64,000 nt of DNA from positions 138,786,676-138,850,675 of the forward strand of contig NW_023604295.1 in assembly GCF_014898055.3 (NCBI RefSeq), read 5' to 3'. Positions 1 through 12,129 of this stretch are shown here, piece by piece. The notes under the pieces were generated by a model. The model had not been told where the DNA came from, ran no database searches, and was given only the letters and a program-made list of their open reading frames with translations. This stretch comes from Talpa occidentalis. Its lineage: Eukaryota > Chordata > Mammalia > Eulipotyphla > Talpidae. Positions within the stretch are counted from its first letter, which is position 1. Every line of letters begins with the position of its first letter. Position numbers and translations under genes: made by a program.

Positions 1-560
1 AGCAATCTGTATTTGTTTGTATTTATGCAGGCACAATATTTACTCCTAGTGAAGAGTATTTTATGTGATGACTTTTGAAGAATGAGCATTTTAATCTTAC
101 TTTCAGTTTATTTTAAATGTATCATGTAGGAACAATTCAGCTCACCAAAAGTATTTTAGCTAGTCAGAAGAAGTAAAATCTTTGGAAAATGTTTTTTTAG
201 TATAATATGTTAGAGCCATTTTAATACATATTGAAGGACATTATACCAACTTAAGACCCTGAATGTGCTCAGGGTATCATTTGCTAAACAGACTCTCTAT
301 AAAATATGTTCTTTATGGATTCATTTGGTTATAAATTCAAAAGTATCTTGTGCTAAAATCATTAAATATATTGAGATGAATTTGAGGAACATGTAATAGC
401 AACAGCTGTTCCACTGATATTTCTTTTATAGAAACACACTTATTCATAGCCATCAAACCTGACTTCCTGTTAGAGGAAAAGAAAAAGAGCAGAAGAATAT
501 GAAGGTTTTCATAATATCAAGTTTTGCTTATAGTGTAAGATGATAATAGAACGAACTTAC
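1..560. other. Intergenic flank downstream of VEGFC
   Basis: AT-rich sequence beyond the probable cleavage site. I see no exon, SINE or clear repeat. An AATAAA on the minus strand at 107-112 could end a longer 3'UTR form, so some of this stretch may be transcribed. Confidence 0.5.
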
Positions 561-564
561 CAGC

Positions 565-956
565 TTATAATACAATTTTCATTTTATTTTAAACATATTT
601 TGCATGATATAAAAATATTGAATCACAGTGAGCTTTACCAATTGTTATTGCTATAAAAATGAATGCAGAAACAATATTTTTAGTGGAAATAAATTATATA
701 GTCATTATTTTTAAATCACAAGAGAAAAACCTCGGCTGTTTGGCCATTGGCAGAAAACCAGTCTTTAAAAAAGGTCTTTGCAGGTGAACTCCAGTCCATT
801 TCTGTAAAGTTGTCCACAAACTTCTGGAAACATTGACTTTCATGTTTGTCCTCAGGGTCCTACAAAGGTCTCTCTGTTCACAAACAGTTCTGAGGTGGTG
901 ACACAGATTTCCATGATAGGAAAAGCTGGAACTACGAACTGGAGAACGGTCCAATC
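565..956 (-). other. VEGFC: VEGFC 3' untranslated region
   Basis: Runs from the stop codon (957-959) to the AATAAA at 583-588 plus a short cleavage distance. It contains two isolated ATTTA pentamers on the sense strand, at 690-694 and 712-716, the minimal AU-rich element unit; no tandem ATTTA cluster is visible. No SINE or L1 is inserted. The lower end is an estimate. Confidence 0.6.
583..588 (-). promoter_or_regulatory. VEGFC: Probable VEGFC polyadenylation signal (AATAAA)
   Basis: The plus strand reads TTTATT, so the transcript has a canonical AATAAA about 370 bases after the stop codon. Cleavage would be expected near 560-573. A 3'UTR of this size agrees with my recollection of the human mRNA. 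A second AATAAA on the same strand at 107-112 is an alternative distal signal. Confidence 0.6.
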
Positions 957-1071
957 TTAGTTCATGTGTGGCCTTTTCCAATAGGAAGGGACACAGCGAC
1001 ACACCTCTTCACTGAATGAAAGTCCCTGCTCACAATGCTTGAGCCGATTAGTACACGGTCGTCTGTAACAA
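957..1071 (-). CDS. VEGFC: VEGFC exon 7 (C-terminal end of the propeptide and stop)
   Basis: Last coding exon: one base completing Ser382, 37 codons and TAA at 957-959. The acceptor reads ttttcccag before the exon. The product begins CYRRPCTNR and ends SEEVCRCVPSYWKRPHMN; the human protein ends similarly (…KRPQMS, from memory). The block CYRRPC…C…CRC carries the last cysteines of the C-terminal silk-like domain, which keeps the proform weakly active until cleaved and stays disulfide-linked to the growth-factor core after convertase cleavage. Differences from human cluster here (LKHCEQGLSF against QKACEPGFSY), but every cysteine is kept. An apparent longer minus-strand reading frame over this region (694-1002) is in another frame and is not coding. 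Confidence 0.97.
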
Positions 1072-2786
1072 CTGGGAAAACAAGGAGTCACACACTCGTT
1101 TAAAGATCAAGGTGATGAATTCTTCCTGCTATCATAAATTGCCTTTCGTGTTTGTCTCAATTCCAAACAAAAGCAAAATGACTCATTTTATCATCACATT
1201 GTTCTCAGCTTAGTACATTGTTGAAGTTTGTGCTCAGAATTAAAACATAAGAGGGATTGGAAAGCCTGAAATAATAACATCTTGCTTGCTGATATAACAC
1301 ATGGGAAAATGAGATGTTCTAGGCGCTAGTTCTTTTGAAGTGCCCTCTGTTTTGTGGATGAAAGTAACATAAACCAGAGATTATTTAGGGTCTGCCAATT
1401 GACTGTGACCCTGTGAGCATGGCAGAGCTGACAAGGGTCTGGGATTTGGATGGAACTCATATATCAGGGATGGGACACAGTCATTTTGGCAGAAGGGGGG
1501 TTTTGGGGGGCAGGGAGCACTCCCACCCAAGGTCTCCATGGCAACCATGATGGTGGCTCCCAACTTCTCCACCTGGGCTCCACGTGACCCCATGTGGCAG
1601 GATGAATTCACCATGGTGGGCCCTCTCCTCCCACTCTAGACTTCCAGTTTCCAGGAGTGGTGAAAGGACAAATGAGTCTATAACAGAGTAGTTCTATTGC
1701 TCCAACAAATCAGAAGTATCTCTGAATAACTGGAGTATAACTCTAGCTCACATGTGCGAATGGGAGTGATTATAAAGGGAAAAATCCAAAACAGCCTCAC
1801 TTGAGCACACTACGGAAAAGTTACAGATGTGGTTTTGAAATTGTTTCTTTTGCAAAACGAAAAACACATTTAGTTAAATTGTTATTTCTTTTCATTGAAA
1901 ATAATACATTATGACAAGACCACAGATATTATTAAGTAAAAGGAATAAATTATCAATGAAAGTTGCCAATTAAGGCAGTAGCCCAAAGAATACATACTCT
2001 GCCAATCACCTTTGGGAATTTAATATTTATTAAGAGAAAGTGTTATGAAAACAAAACAGTTCAGATTTTCAATATAGTGTAGGTTCATCCAGAAGATTAT
2101 ATAAAATTATCTTTAGTAAGATTTAGTAGTTCTATTCTGTAGTTTTGAAGCATCCTTTAGGTAATTACGTTTATGCAAATAAAATCAGAATATAGTTATT
2201 GTGCAAAATATTCAAAAGAGGAAAGAAAACAAAGGTTAACGAATGAGTCTTAAGAACCTTTAACAATATATTATTTCTCTAAATTCCACTAAATATTTAG
2301 TGTAAATATTTGCATTTCTAGAGACAAATCTATAGTGATGGTACTATCTTATCATATGTAAATTTTGCAGAAGAATGTTCTATGCATTGAATACTTGTCC
2401 TAAGTGGTATCTGATGGTATGTTTTTTGGTGAGGGTAGGTGTACATTGCATAGGCTTATCTTGACAATTCTCTACAGGTGTCTGGGCATTGCATCTGTCC
2501 TCCATTGGTACTACCTTAGCCTCCTACCTTAGCCTCTGGGACAAGGATTTCCAGTAGATTCTGAGCTTGATTCTAGTTTGATTCTCAGGACTCCTGACCT
2601 GCTTTTGGGAGAGCAAACCTAGTCTCATATAAGCTTAGAACTGGGTTACCAAGTATCAGAATTCATTTTCCAGGCCCACTGGTCTCTTGCTAACAAGCAA
2701 TTGCCATTTTGGTGAAGAAAACTTCTTTGGACTGAGAAAAGTCTCTCCACTCAAAGAAATGAATACTATGTATGAAGAATTCTTAC
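1072..2786 (-). other. VEGFC: VEGFC intron 6
   Basis: 1,715 bp, GT-AG (donor gtaaga after exon 6; acceptor ttttcccag). No SINE, and no repeat I can name. A small tandem duplication of a 12-base unit containing CTTAGCCTC lies near 2508-2536. The 1500-1620 part is GC-richer than its surroundings. Reading frames inside it show no family resemblance. Confidence 0.8.
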
Positions 2787-3120
2787 CTGCATGTTTGATG
2801 CTGGAACCTCTTTCCTTTTAAGAAGCATTTTTGGTGATTTTCTGTACATTCACAGGCACATTTTGCAGGGTTTAGGGGCTGATTTCTTGGACAGGTCCTT
2901 TTACATACGCACTGGCACGTCTTTTCATCAAACTCTCTGTGGGCCCCACATGAGTTGGGGAAAAGTTTGTTTTTACAGACACACTGGCATGAGTTTCTGT
3001 CTAGTTCTTTGTGGGGTCCACAGCTGGAAGGTCGGAGCCCCCCTTTGCAGACACATTGACAGGTCTCTTCATCCAGTTCCTTGTGGGGTCCACAGATGTC
3101 ATGAGATTCATCTGGAGAAT
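2787..3120 (-). CDS. VEGFC: VEGFC exon 6 (cysteine-rich CxCxC repeats)
   Basis: 334 bp coding for residues 271 (two bases) to 382 (two bases). It holds the repeated motif of the C-terminal propeptide: CGPHKELDEETCQCVC, CGPHKELDRNSCQCVC, CGAHREFDEKTCQCVC, CPRNQPLNPAKCACEC, then a fifth related unit ending QTCS. This is the region compared with Balbiani-ring 3 proteins. It helps fold and secrete the precursor, shields receptor-binding surfaces and takes part in matrix binding. Changes from human include RAGLRPAS to KGGLRPSS, FPSQ to FPNS, and TESPQKCLLKGKKFHH to TENHQKCFLKGKRFQH. The donor is gtaaga. The acceptor is atctgtccag; a second in-frame AG lies 9 bases into the exon (see findings). The plus-strand open frame over the same bases is antisense shadow. 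Confidence 0.97.
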
Positions 3121-3712
3121 CTGGACAGATGCAATCAGAGCAAACTTAACTACATCAGACTCAATTCTGGGGTAGAATCAAATCAAGCATTTATTTATTT
3201 ATTTATTTATTTATTTTAAAGATTTATTTTATTTATTTATGCATAGAAGAATTGGAGTAGACCAGAGATGTGGGAGGTGAAAGGATTCACCAGAGACAGA
3301 GTGGGGAGCAGAACAGGTGGGTCTACTGAAATACACTGCTGAGGAGAGCAGCGGGCAAGACAGGAGAGACAGGAGAGGTCTGCTCTCTTCTCCATGTGGG
3401 TCAGCTCCCTGGCTGGGGATCGAACTCATGCTGCAGTGGCTGGTGATAGTTTACAGCATGGAGACTTAACCTCTGTGCCACCAGAGAGGCCCACCACAAA
3501 CATTTAAAAGTGACTTTTTATGTTTCTCATGAAAGGCGTGGGCACAAACATGGATAGGTACCTTTACAAATATAAGTTCTAAATGATGCCAACGATGAAG
3601 GAGAAAATGTTCCACTGTTTAGTCACTTACATGGTTTTAATATTAAATTATCAGTTACTGAAAACAGGGACACAAACAAGGCATTTAGTTGTCAAAGCAT
3701 CATTCCGCTTAC
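3121..3712 (-). other. VEGFC: VEGFC intron 5
   Basis: 592 bp, donor gtaagc, acceptor atctgtccag. About half of it is one antisense-looking SINE copy with a TTTA-repeat tail (3187-3492). Confidence 0.9.
3187..3492 (-). mobile_element. tRNA-derived SINE with (TTTA)n tail, in intron 5
   Basis: Reads on the minus strand: the plus strand starts with a TTTATTTA run (the SINE tail) and ends in ccaccagagaggccc, the reverse of the family head gggcctccctggtgg. The flanks aagcattta and aaacattta may be a decayed target-site duplication. It lies in the same orientation as VEGFC, only about 67 bp downstream (in transcription) of exon 6's acceptor side. Confidence 0.9.
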
Positions 3713-3819
3713 CATCTCCAGCATTTGAGGAAAAAATAAAATCTTGCTGAGCCAGGCATCTGCAGATGTGATTATTCCACATGTAATTTGTGGGGCAAGT
3801 CTTGTTTGCAGCCTGACAC
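3713..3819 (-). CDS. VEGFC: VEGFC exon 5 (start of C-terminal propeptide)
   Basis: 107 bp: the last base of Gln235, 35 codons (CQAANKTCPTNYMWNNHICR, then CLAQQDFIFSSNAGD) and the first base of Asp271. The N-K-T sequon at Asn240 is a known type of N-glycosylation site in this protein. Human has CLAQEDFMFSSDAGD, so three changes lie in the last third. This part links the growth-factor core, ended by the convertase site in exon 4, to the CxCxC repeats of exon 6. The acceptor reads tatctcttccgaag; the donor is gtaagc. Confidence 0.97.
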
Positions 3820-4589
3820 CTTCGGAAGAGATAGACCGGTTAAGTGACAGGAAAACTGGTACATAGAGGGGGGTCATCTCTTTCTTACATATAGATTACA
3901 AGGCCAATACGTGATTGCAGAGGAGTGTCAAGTAATGTCAGACTATATCAAATGAAATGTCAAATTTCCCTCCCCCATCCATAAGTGCTGTCAAATTCTA
4001 GTCTTAGAGTTGACCTGAAGTGGTACCATCTTATGTCACTATCAACCTTGACTTTTTCAAGCAAATACATCTATTGGTATAATCATATAGTGTTTTCAAG
4101 CACAAAGATTGTGCTTGCAATTCATGTTTTTTAAAAATAGATTATTGATTCTCAAAAGATACCTATGCCTATTTTTAGGGGAAATAAAACCCATTTCATA
4201 TTGATATTTCCAAATCTAGTTTAACATTACTGAGATTTTAAACTTATTCCTTTTATTTCAAACTAATAACTACCATAAAAATCATGGTTTCTAACAAAAT
4301 AATACTTATTTGCTTTATCTTACATATAGTGTATGCCATTTCTTAGTTTTATTTCTTGAAAATATGAAATGTGATTATCAGTTAAAATTACGAGAAAAAT
4401 GTATATTCAGAGAAGTTCGTTCTGATCCATCTCCCCAGAATGTTGCTGCCTTTCTTAGCTTTTGGTTTATGTACTTAGTGTTTCTTTTTGCAATACATGT
4501 CTGTCTGCCGGTGTCTATACATGTATGTAATTTTTGTCATTGTGTTACCTAGAAGATGGCATCCCTTACATAATGTTCTAGACCTTATT

Positions 4590-4840
4590 TTTTCATTTTT
4601 AATTAACTTTTTGTTTTTTACATCATTGTTCATTTTTAAACAATATTTGCTTCCCCACCTCCTCAGGTGTAGTCCCCACAGAATTTCCTTCCCCAAGGCA
4701 CCTGCGCACCATCACCTCAGTCCCCTGAGCTCCTCCCTCCCTCCAGCTGATCCCTTTCCCTCCTCCCCTGCAGGATGTCTCTGGTTTATAATTGTCTTAA
4801 ACATTATTTTTTTTCCTCAACATTTCCTGGAGAACACTGT
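4590..4840 (-). mobile_element. L1 3'UTR fragment
   Basis: Shares with 10084-10620 and 12130-12690 the signature tcctcaggtgtagtcccc, a run of pyrimidine-rich blocks, and gtctctggtttataattgtc; at 12130-12690 that same block runs directly into recognisable L1 ORF2-end sequence. Oriented on the minus strand. Confidence 0.7.
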
Positions 4841-6726
4841 TAAATGTTAAAATGTGAAATCCTACAAGATACCAGTAAATTAAAAAAATATATATTTTAA
4901 TACAGGAGATTTTCATAACTGCTAAGTGAAGGTCCCTGCTATAAAAGTGATTAGCAAGTTCTTAGCACTCTGAGCTTCGGAGCAATGGGAGGTAAAATTC
5001 CCAAAATATTGCTATTTTAGAATGAAAGGAAATACTGCCTTGGTGGGTAGAAGTGTCAGTACAATGTACTTATCTCCTACATATCTTAATCTCCAAAGTG
5101 TTTTATCTGATGAAATTTTCTCTTCAAGTTCTAAATATAAATGTGTGCAAAAACATATTAATATTTTATAAATAGGCCATTTTGTATGCTGTATTTGTAA
5201 CACATATTGATTCATAGACATTTTGCCTACAAAGCAGATTATTTGTTATGTGGATCTGTGTTGAAACTCATATATAATTAACTTACTTTTTATTCTTACT
5301 TTCTTACCTTTTCTTTCCTGTCTATACTCACCCAAATACACCATCATCCTGCTTATAATTTGCATTAAGGCCTTGGATACTTTTCTAAGAATTATTTCAT
5401 TCATTATTTTAAAACTTCATCGGACTTTGGTTGGGTAGTTATTGTTTTTCGCTAGTTTATATCAGAGGGAAACCATTCAAGGCATACGTCTTAGAAAACA
5501 ACAGATTTAATAAGATCAATCTTATCTTCCATTATTTCTTCCTCATATTAAAAATGAAATTTTGATAGGTTTATATGTTCCATGTAATTTCTGTTAGATT
5601 AAATTCTATGTATTGGGTAATAATTAGTAGCTCTTTGAACATGGTAGGCTTTTTTCTCCATAACTTTTTTTATTCATGTCTTCTACTTTTTGGCACTGAA
5701 GTTTTCATATACTCAGAAATTCCCTGACTCCCCAAGTTCATATTTAAGGGAATAAGATGCTCTACTAACTTCTGTTCAGCATTAACTATAACTAAACTGA
5801 AATATCACTCTTTTTCAAAGAACTATAGTCTTAGTAAAATATTTCCACTGAAAAATTTCATTGCATCCTGAATTATATTAAGCTACTTAATAGGCTACGA
5901 TACTAAATATCTCTTAAAATGTGTCATAGGTAATTAAAAAATGAATACTAGCATTAATTGAACACAAATTCAAAGTCTAGTATCCAATCTCTATTTTAAA
6001 AAGCAATTCTTTCTATGGACATAATTTGTACTATTGATCAATTAATCCCAACTTCAGCTCTTTTAATAAGGCTTCTTCTACTGACTCTGTGGCAAATAAA
6101 GTCCATAAATGGGATTCTGAAATTGCTACCTCAACTAATCTTATTAAGTGTAGAATGTGATCCAGTACATTGGTGAAAACATGTACTGAAAACTATCCCA
6201 CTCTCCTTCAGAGTATCTTTATATCATTCCAAGGGACATCCAATAAGATACTCTGGATTCCATTAAGAAGACATTATGATTAACATCATTCAAACCTGTA
6301 ATTAAACTATGGAAGAACACCAATCCACAGCCTTTTTGCTCACGATTGACATCTGAGTAGCAGCTGGAAGAGCAACTATATTCTTTTATTATCATAGTTA
6401 AAGAGTGCTGGGTATAATGTTTTAACAGTTTTATCCCAAATGTCTTTGAACTGCTATGTTTATTTTGAGTTCATCAGACAAGGCCCTTGGATACACGTAG
6501 CTATATCTACACAGATGCTGATTTTTCTCATATAATTGGGAGAATAATTAATATTGAATGGAAATTAAATAGCTAAAGTCAACTCATGTTTACATTCCAT
6601 GTTATTAATCAGTTCCAGTGCTCTAGGTAGAAATCTGAATTATATTTGTTAATGTTCCATATATGTTGTCTAAAATAAAAGGAATATGTTTAACAGAAAC
6701 ATATTTAGTTAAAATGAATCTGCATA

Positions 6727-7020
6727 GGGGCCTCCCCTGGTGGAGCAGGCGGCTGAGCGCAGTGCTGTGAAGCTGTCTGCAGCACAGTGCTGTGAAGCTG
6801 TGCAGCCTCTGTAGCACAGGTTCGATCCCGGCCAGTCAGCAAGGGTCCCACATGGTGCAGTAGACCTCTCCTGTCTCGCCCGCTGCTCCCCTCAGCAGTG
6901 TATTTTGTCAGTCTGCCTGTTCTGTTCCCTGCTCTGTCTCTGGTGAATCCTCTCACCCTCCTGCGCCTCTGGTCTGTACCCCAGTTCTTGTAAATAAATA
7001 AAAATCTTTGAAAAAAAAAG
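6727..7020 (+). mobile_element. tRNA-derived SINE with internally duplicated head
   Basis: Starts ggggcctcccctggtgg, has a B-box-like ggttcgatccc, and ends in taaataaataaaaatcttt plus poly(A). The block cagtgctgtgaagctgt occurs twice about 25-27 bases apart (about 6760-6805), not seen in the other copies. Flanks atctgca and atctgcg may be its target-site duplication. Confidence 0.9.
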
Positions 7021-7759
7021 TATCTGCGCACACTTCCCTTCTATTGATGTTTATTGACTTCACACTAATTCATGTTTATGTTTTCTGTTGGTGTTAGTAT
7101 TTGCCTGTGTTTTATTTGTCTACTGACTGGAAGAACATTGGAGATGGGGTTTGTTAGGATATAAAAGGCATTCGGATGGATTAATGAAAATTTCACCGCT
7201 TTCACAATTTTTCAGACTTACTATTTAAAATGGCTAACACAAGTGTTGCGTTACTATAAATAAATGAGCTTATAAGTCTAATCTTTCACTTTTTGCGTGA
7301 ATATAGATGATTGTTTTAGAGCAGAGACCTGCCACCTACAGGAGCTTTTTTTACCATCCGAGACTTGAATGTGAAACAGGAACCACACTGAGCTCTCTCT
7401 AGTCAAGGGCAGGTTTCTGGTTGCTGGTTGAGCAAAGGACGGCTCGTTTTGAGTTGGATGGTGACTAGAATTGGGGCAGGGGCACAGGAGAGCAGAAATA
7501 GTCTAGAAACTCGTGTCTCCTTTATTAATGTCTTTAGAATTGTTCAGATAAACAAGGTCGAGAGAAGTATGATCGGCTGAAACCCTGAAAATCTAGCTAC
7601 AACTGTTTTACGTCTTGTCAATTTTTATTTTTATATCTATTTCAAACTAACAAAATTGAATAGAGAGTTGATAAAGGCAAGTCACCAGGACGAATGTCGT
7701 TCAAAACAGCTGCTGGTGTTATTAACAGAAAACAATGAAAACAATAATGAAAGGAAACT

Positions 7760-8140
7760 ATGCCCAAGGCAGGAGAGTGCTGATATGACATAAAAATGGC
7801 TGGGTGATACCAGGGATAGGGGGTGCTGGGAGGGGTTGGGGGGAAGGCAGGGCTGAACAGGCAGAGCACAGGGGCTGTTTAGGCCAGTGAAACTATTTTG
7901 TCTGCTGCCATAACAGTGGATACTTGTCAATGTGCATTTGTCAGAATCCATGGGATGCACAACAGAATGAAGGACCAGAATGCAAACTGTGATGTTAGTT
8001 AATAAATATCAATGTTGGTTCATCCAACACTGGAACAAATGTACTACACTATGCAAGATGTTCATAACAGGAGAAACTAGAAGGAGTAGAGATAGTATAC
8101 GGATACCCTCTTCCTCTCTGCTTTCTCTATAAACTCAAAA
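7760..8140 (+). mobile_element. Old L1 3' end (L1M type)
   Basis: Contains the conserved end-of-L1 phrases ggatacttgtcaatgtgc, aatccatgggatgcacaac and aatgttggttcatccaac, followed by acaaatgtactacact, in the order seen in ancient mammalian L1 3'UTRs. The upstream part (7680-7760) may also belong to it. Confidence 0.7.
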
Positions 8141-10083
8141 CTGGTGAAAAACACAAAAGGTTTATTATGAATTTTTAGAAACTTACTGATAGAGTTAATC
8201 TAATATAGATATTTCTTTATTTTTTAATATGGGTGTTTTGTTAAAAACAATCATAAATATGTCTTGTTTGAACTTGACATTATGCTTCACAAAATCTTCA
8301 CTAATAGCCCTCACCTCTAGGTAACATCAGACACAAATTCAGTGCAGATGAAGACTTGGCAGGACCTTCTGAGCCATAAACATTATGATGCAGTTTCTAC
8401 CAGTTAATCTTTATGTGCTGTGCTTTCTATTATTACTTATCAAAAGGGAGAAACCAGAGTACAAAGGCAGGCACTTTATAGATAGTTATGCTGCAGAATT
8501 TAGAATCTCTTATCTGAATTCCATTGGTAAATTGATTCATGTCAATAGTGCTCATTTAACAGTGTTCTACCAAATTTAGATAGTGAGATTTGTAGCACAG
8601 AGGATGTAGAGACATGGGAATTAAATTTCAAAACTGTGTAAGAATACAAGTGTTTTGAACTTGCAAAGAGGCTATTTCCAGGCAATAAGGATGCATGCTT
8701 TAAAATGCTAGGGAAAAAATAGTTTCTGATCCACTAGTGTAAGACTATGTTCCAATTCAATCAGCATATATATTATGTGTGCATTTCTGTTCTAATATAG
8801 TCTGTTAAATGATCATCATAATCTGTTTATCTCTACTCTTTGTAAGGCAACAATGTGTGAACTAAAAGGGAGAGAATGAAAATTATAAAATGGATAAAAG
8901 AAACATTAATGGATATTTAAGCTTCTAATCATTTGGACTGCAGATCTGTTCTAAATTAACAGTCCAAAGACACTTAGCAAACAAGTTCTAAATCAAAGGT
9001 TGCCTGCCCTATAAATCCACTCCGTGCCTTGGAGTAGAAATGAATTTGCACAGGAATGAAATTTTCCTTACTTAACTTCAGTAACTATAAATTCTTAGAA
9101 GCAAACATATTTTATTTATTGTCTTAGTTAGCTTGACACTTTTATAAAAGAAAAAAACAAATAAAACTCAAGTGAGTTTTCAGGCTAGACTTACTCATTT
9201 TCTCATCCTTCCTAGCCTTTTCTCCCTTTCTTCACTCAATACGACTCCTTCCCAAAGGCTGATAGAGTCTCTTTATCAGGTTGAAATAATACCTATCCTC
9301 TGGTTGTATTAGCCATTAAAAAAACTGAAGATATCTTGGCTGTACTGAACACCAACTTGTCATTCTTCTACCCCAAAAGCTTCCTGTGCTATCTCAACAC
9401 CTCCATAGATAAGGTGAAGCTCCCTGGACAGATTCTCACAGCTTCATAAACATAGCATTGCCTTTGAAAATTAATCTGTCTACTATTGCTTTCCCAGATG
9501 AAATCCAATTCAATTATTCTTGTCTATGCATTGTCACCAGAACACGCCATTTCCTTTGGGAACACTGTCACTGATAACCAATTAACTAACCAATAAATTT
9601 GCCACTGTGTAACATTAACTTCAAGGTACTAATTTCTCAACTGTGACATCATTTGTCCATGAGTTGCCTCCTAATATTTAGTATATTGTTTTCCCTTTTA
9701 TATACTGTCAGAAAATAGGCACACAACTCATTTACTGACTTACCCATTTATACACCAGAACACTCCCATGCCATTAAATACACATACTTGACCTACATAA
9801 ATAAATATGATCACATCTCAAAAACATACTGTTGAAAGTGAAAGGTAATGTCACCATTTTGACAAAAAATGCCAACAGTCAAAGCTGCACTATGTAATCT
9901 CTGGTGGTATGCTTACACGCCCAGATGTCATAAAAATAGAAACACAGGAATGAGGGTAATAAAACACAGAACTGCCAATACACAAACTATGCATGCAAAC
10001 ACGAAATTCTCCTCTTCAACCCCTTCCTGTGAGCAAGTTCCCTGTGGTTTTGAATATCACCCCTCAACTTCTTCCTTTCTTTA

Positions 10084-10620
10084 AGTTTGATTTTATATAT
10101 TTATTTTCCTATACCACTGTTCACTTGGGGCAATATTTGATTTCTCCCCTCAGGTATAGTTACCTTAGTTCTCCCACCACCATAGCGCATGTGCCCATCC
10201 CCACAATCCCTTGTGCTCTTCCCTCTCCTGTCTTTTTTTTCAAAAGATTTTTTATTTATACAAGAGCTGGGGTACAGGCCAGAGGCATGGGAGGGTGAGA
10301 GGATTCACCAGAGACAGAGCAGGAAGCAGAACAGGCGGACAGACAGAAAGCACTGCTGAGGGGAGCAGCGGGTGAGACAGGAGAGGTCTGCTGCACCATG
10401 TGGGTATCTCCCTGGCTGGCTGGGGATCGAACCTGCGCTGCAGAGGCTGTGGACAGCTTCACAGCGCTGCACTCAACCCGCTGCACCACCGGGGAGGCCC
10501 TTCCCTCCCCTGTGTTGTCCCCTCTCCCTCTCTCTCCTCTGCTGTGTGCCTCAGATATGCGGTCAGCTGGCAAATTCTGTGTTTTTCCCTGACTCTCCCT
10601 CTTTGTTTCACCACATATGC
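10084..10620 (-). mobile_element. L1 3'UTR fragment, split by a SINE
   Basis: Same family signature as 4590 and 12130 (cccctcaggtatagttacc, then cttgtgctcttccctc). A SINE at 10232-10499 entered it and duplicated the target cttccctctcctgt, so the L1 is older than the SINE. Confidence 0.65.
10232..10499 (-). mobile_element. tRNA-derived SINE with 14-bp target-site duplication
   Basis: Plus strand runs from tctttttttt (tail) to ccaccggggagg (head reversed). Flanked by cttccctctcctgt (10218-10231) and cttccctcccctgt (10500-10513), one mismatch. Two overlapping open frames on it are not genes. Confidence 0.92.
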
Positions 10621-11130
10621 AGGTCCTTCTATTTCAACTGTCTTTCTGCCTCTTTCCTTTCCATCGCTGTCTACTGCCTCAGTCCCCACTCTTACTGTTT
10701 CCTTACATACTTCAGAAGCTTCCCTTCCAATAATTCCACATCTTACTTTGCTCCCTAACCCACCTAGTATATTGCCACCAGGTGCATGTTCCATAAGAAT
10801 ATGTGGACATCAAACTCCCACAGGTATCTTTTAGTGGTTCTTGAGAGACTTTAAGAAAAAGGTCACCCCCAGTCCGGCATATGCAATTCTCTTTACCAGT
10901 TTGGACTTATTCAGGTCTGCTCCACTTCACACATGCTGCAGTCACACATCGAGCATGCTTTTTTTACACACGGATTTCAGTTATGTTTACATGCCTGATA
11001 CATTTATGGGGTTACCTCTCGAACACTGACCTATCTATCCTTCTATCTCTATAACCCAGCACAGCATTAGTAGTAGCATAGTAGCAGGCACACAGTAACC
11101 GCTTGTTGAATGACTGCCTGAAACACAGCA
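10620..11130 (+). mobile_element. L2-like LINE 3' region
   Basis: Pyrimidine-rich stretch followed by an end reading cccagcacagcattag…gcaggcacacagtaacc…ttgttgaatgac, which follows the order of the L2/MIR-type 3' end (…agcacagtgcctggcac…gttgaatga). Highly diverged. Confidence 0.5.
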
Positions 11131-12129
11131 TATTGTTTAATACACTCATTATATTACAAATATCTGGGTTTACCTGTACTCTTAAACATGCATTCCTTTT
11201 TTTTTTAAATCCCATTTCCTAATACAGTGTTATCCACATAGAGGACTCAACACAAATATCTCATCAATAAACACTACATAGATGTGACCAAGTATGCAAA
11301 AAGATAGTATGGTTTAATTATTTTTAAGTATCACTAGCTACATATTTTGGAGGCTATTAACCTACCTGAAACATCTCCCCATTCAGTGTAACATTTAAAG
11401 ACCCTATAAATCCATACAAGGACAGAGTAAATCCAGTAGTCGCTAAATCCAGTAATCGCAAATGTGGCGGTGATTTTCAGGTAAGATGAAGGCAGCATAA
11501 TGCCCTCTGTCTATACGCTGAGAAATGAGTGAGGCAGAAAAGAAAGTTTTTTTTTTTTTTATTTTTCAAAGCCAGGGTCAGAACAGAAATAAGATATAAA
11601 TCAGGAAATGAGAATGGTGTTCAGAGGGTCAGACTTTGTGAAACACAGGCTTGGTGAATAATGGGAGAGAAACAAGAGAGAAGGCTGATGTAGAAGAAGG
11701 AGGTGGGAAACGTGCTCCAATCTGTCAGCAACTGAAAGTCACAGATAGTTTCTGGTCAGATGAATGAAAGATGCCGTTTAAAGCCTACTGGTGACATTGT
11801 ACAGATTTTGGAAGAGTTGATACAAGAAAACTAGTAATGACACCACTGCCTTAAGTCACCCACACATGCAGAGTGAAGTGGATGAGGATGGCAGTGACAG
11901 CAATGAAGCCCAACTTACGCTGTCCCCCCCAATAATCGACAGAGCTTGGGTGTGATCGAGGGGACATAATTAGTAACCACAGTGTGATGTGAAGGCATCA
12001 GAGAATATGAGCCAATGCTTTCAGTAAATCATTAATAAATCTGGTAATTAACATAGAGTGATATAATTGTAATATATTAACCTATTAGAGTTCCCTTAGT
12101 TATAAATAGAGCAATATAAGATGAATCTA

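Noticed and set aside
2791..3219. 142-codon plus-strand frame at the 3' end of the gene.
   Set aside because: It is the antisense of VEGFC exon 6. Its apparent repeats (for example LCGVHS, PCGVHR) are the shadow of the CxCxC repeats.
10256..10834. Several overlapping open frames of 100-144 codons on both strands.
   Set aside because: They lie across a SINE and an L1 3'UTR. Length comes from high local GC and low stop density; no protein family is recognisable.
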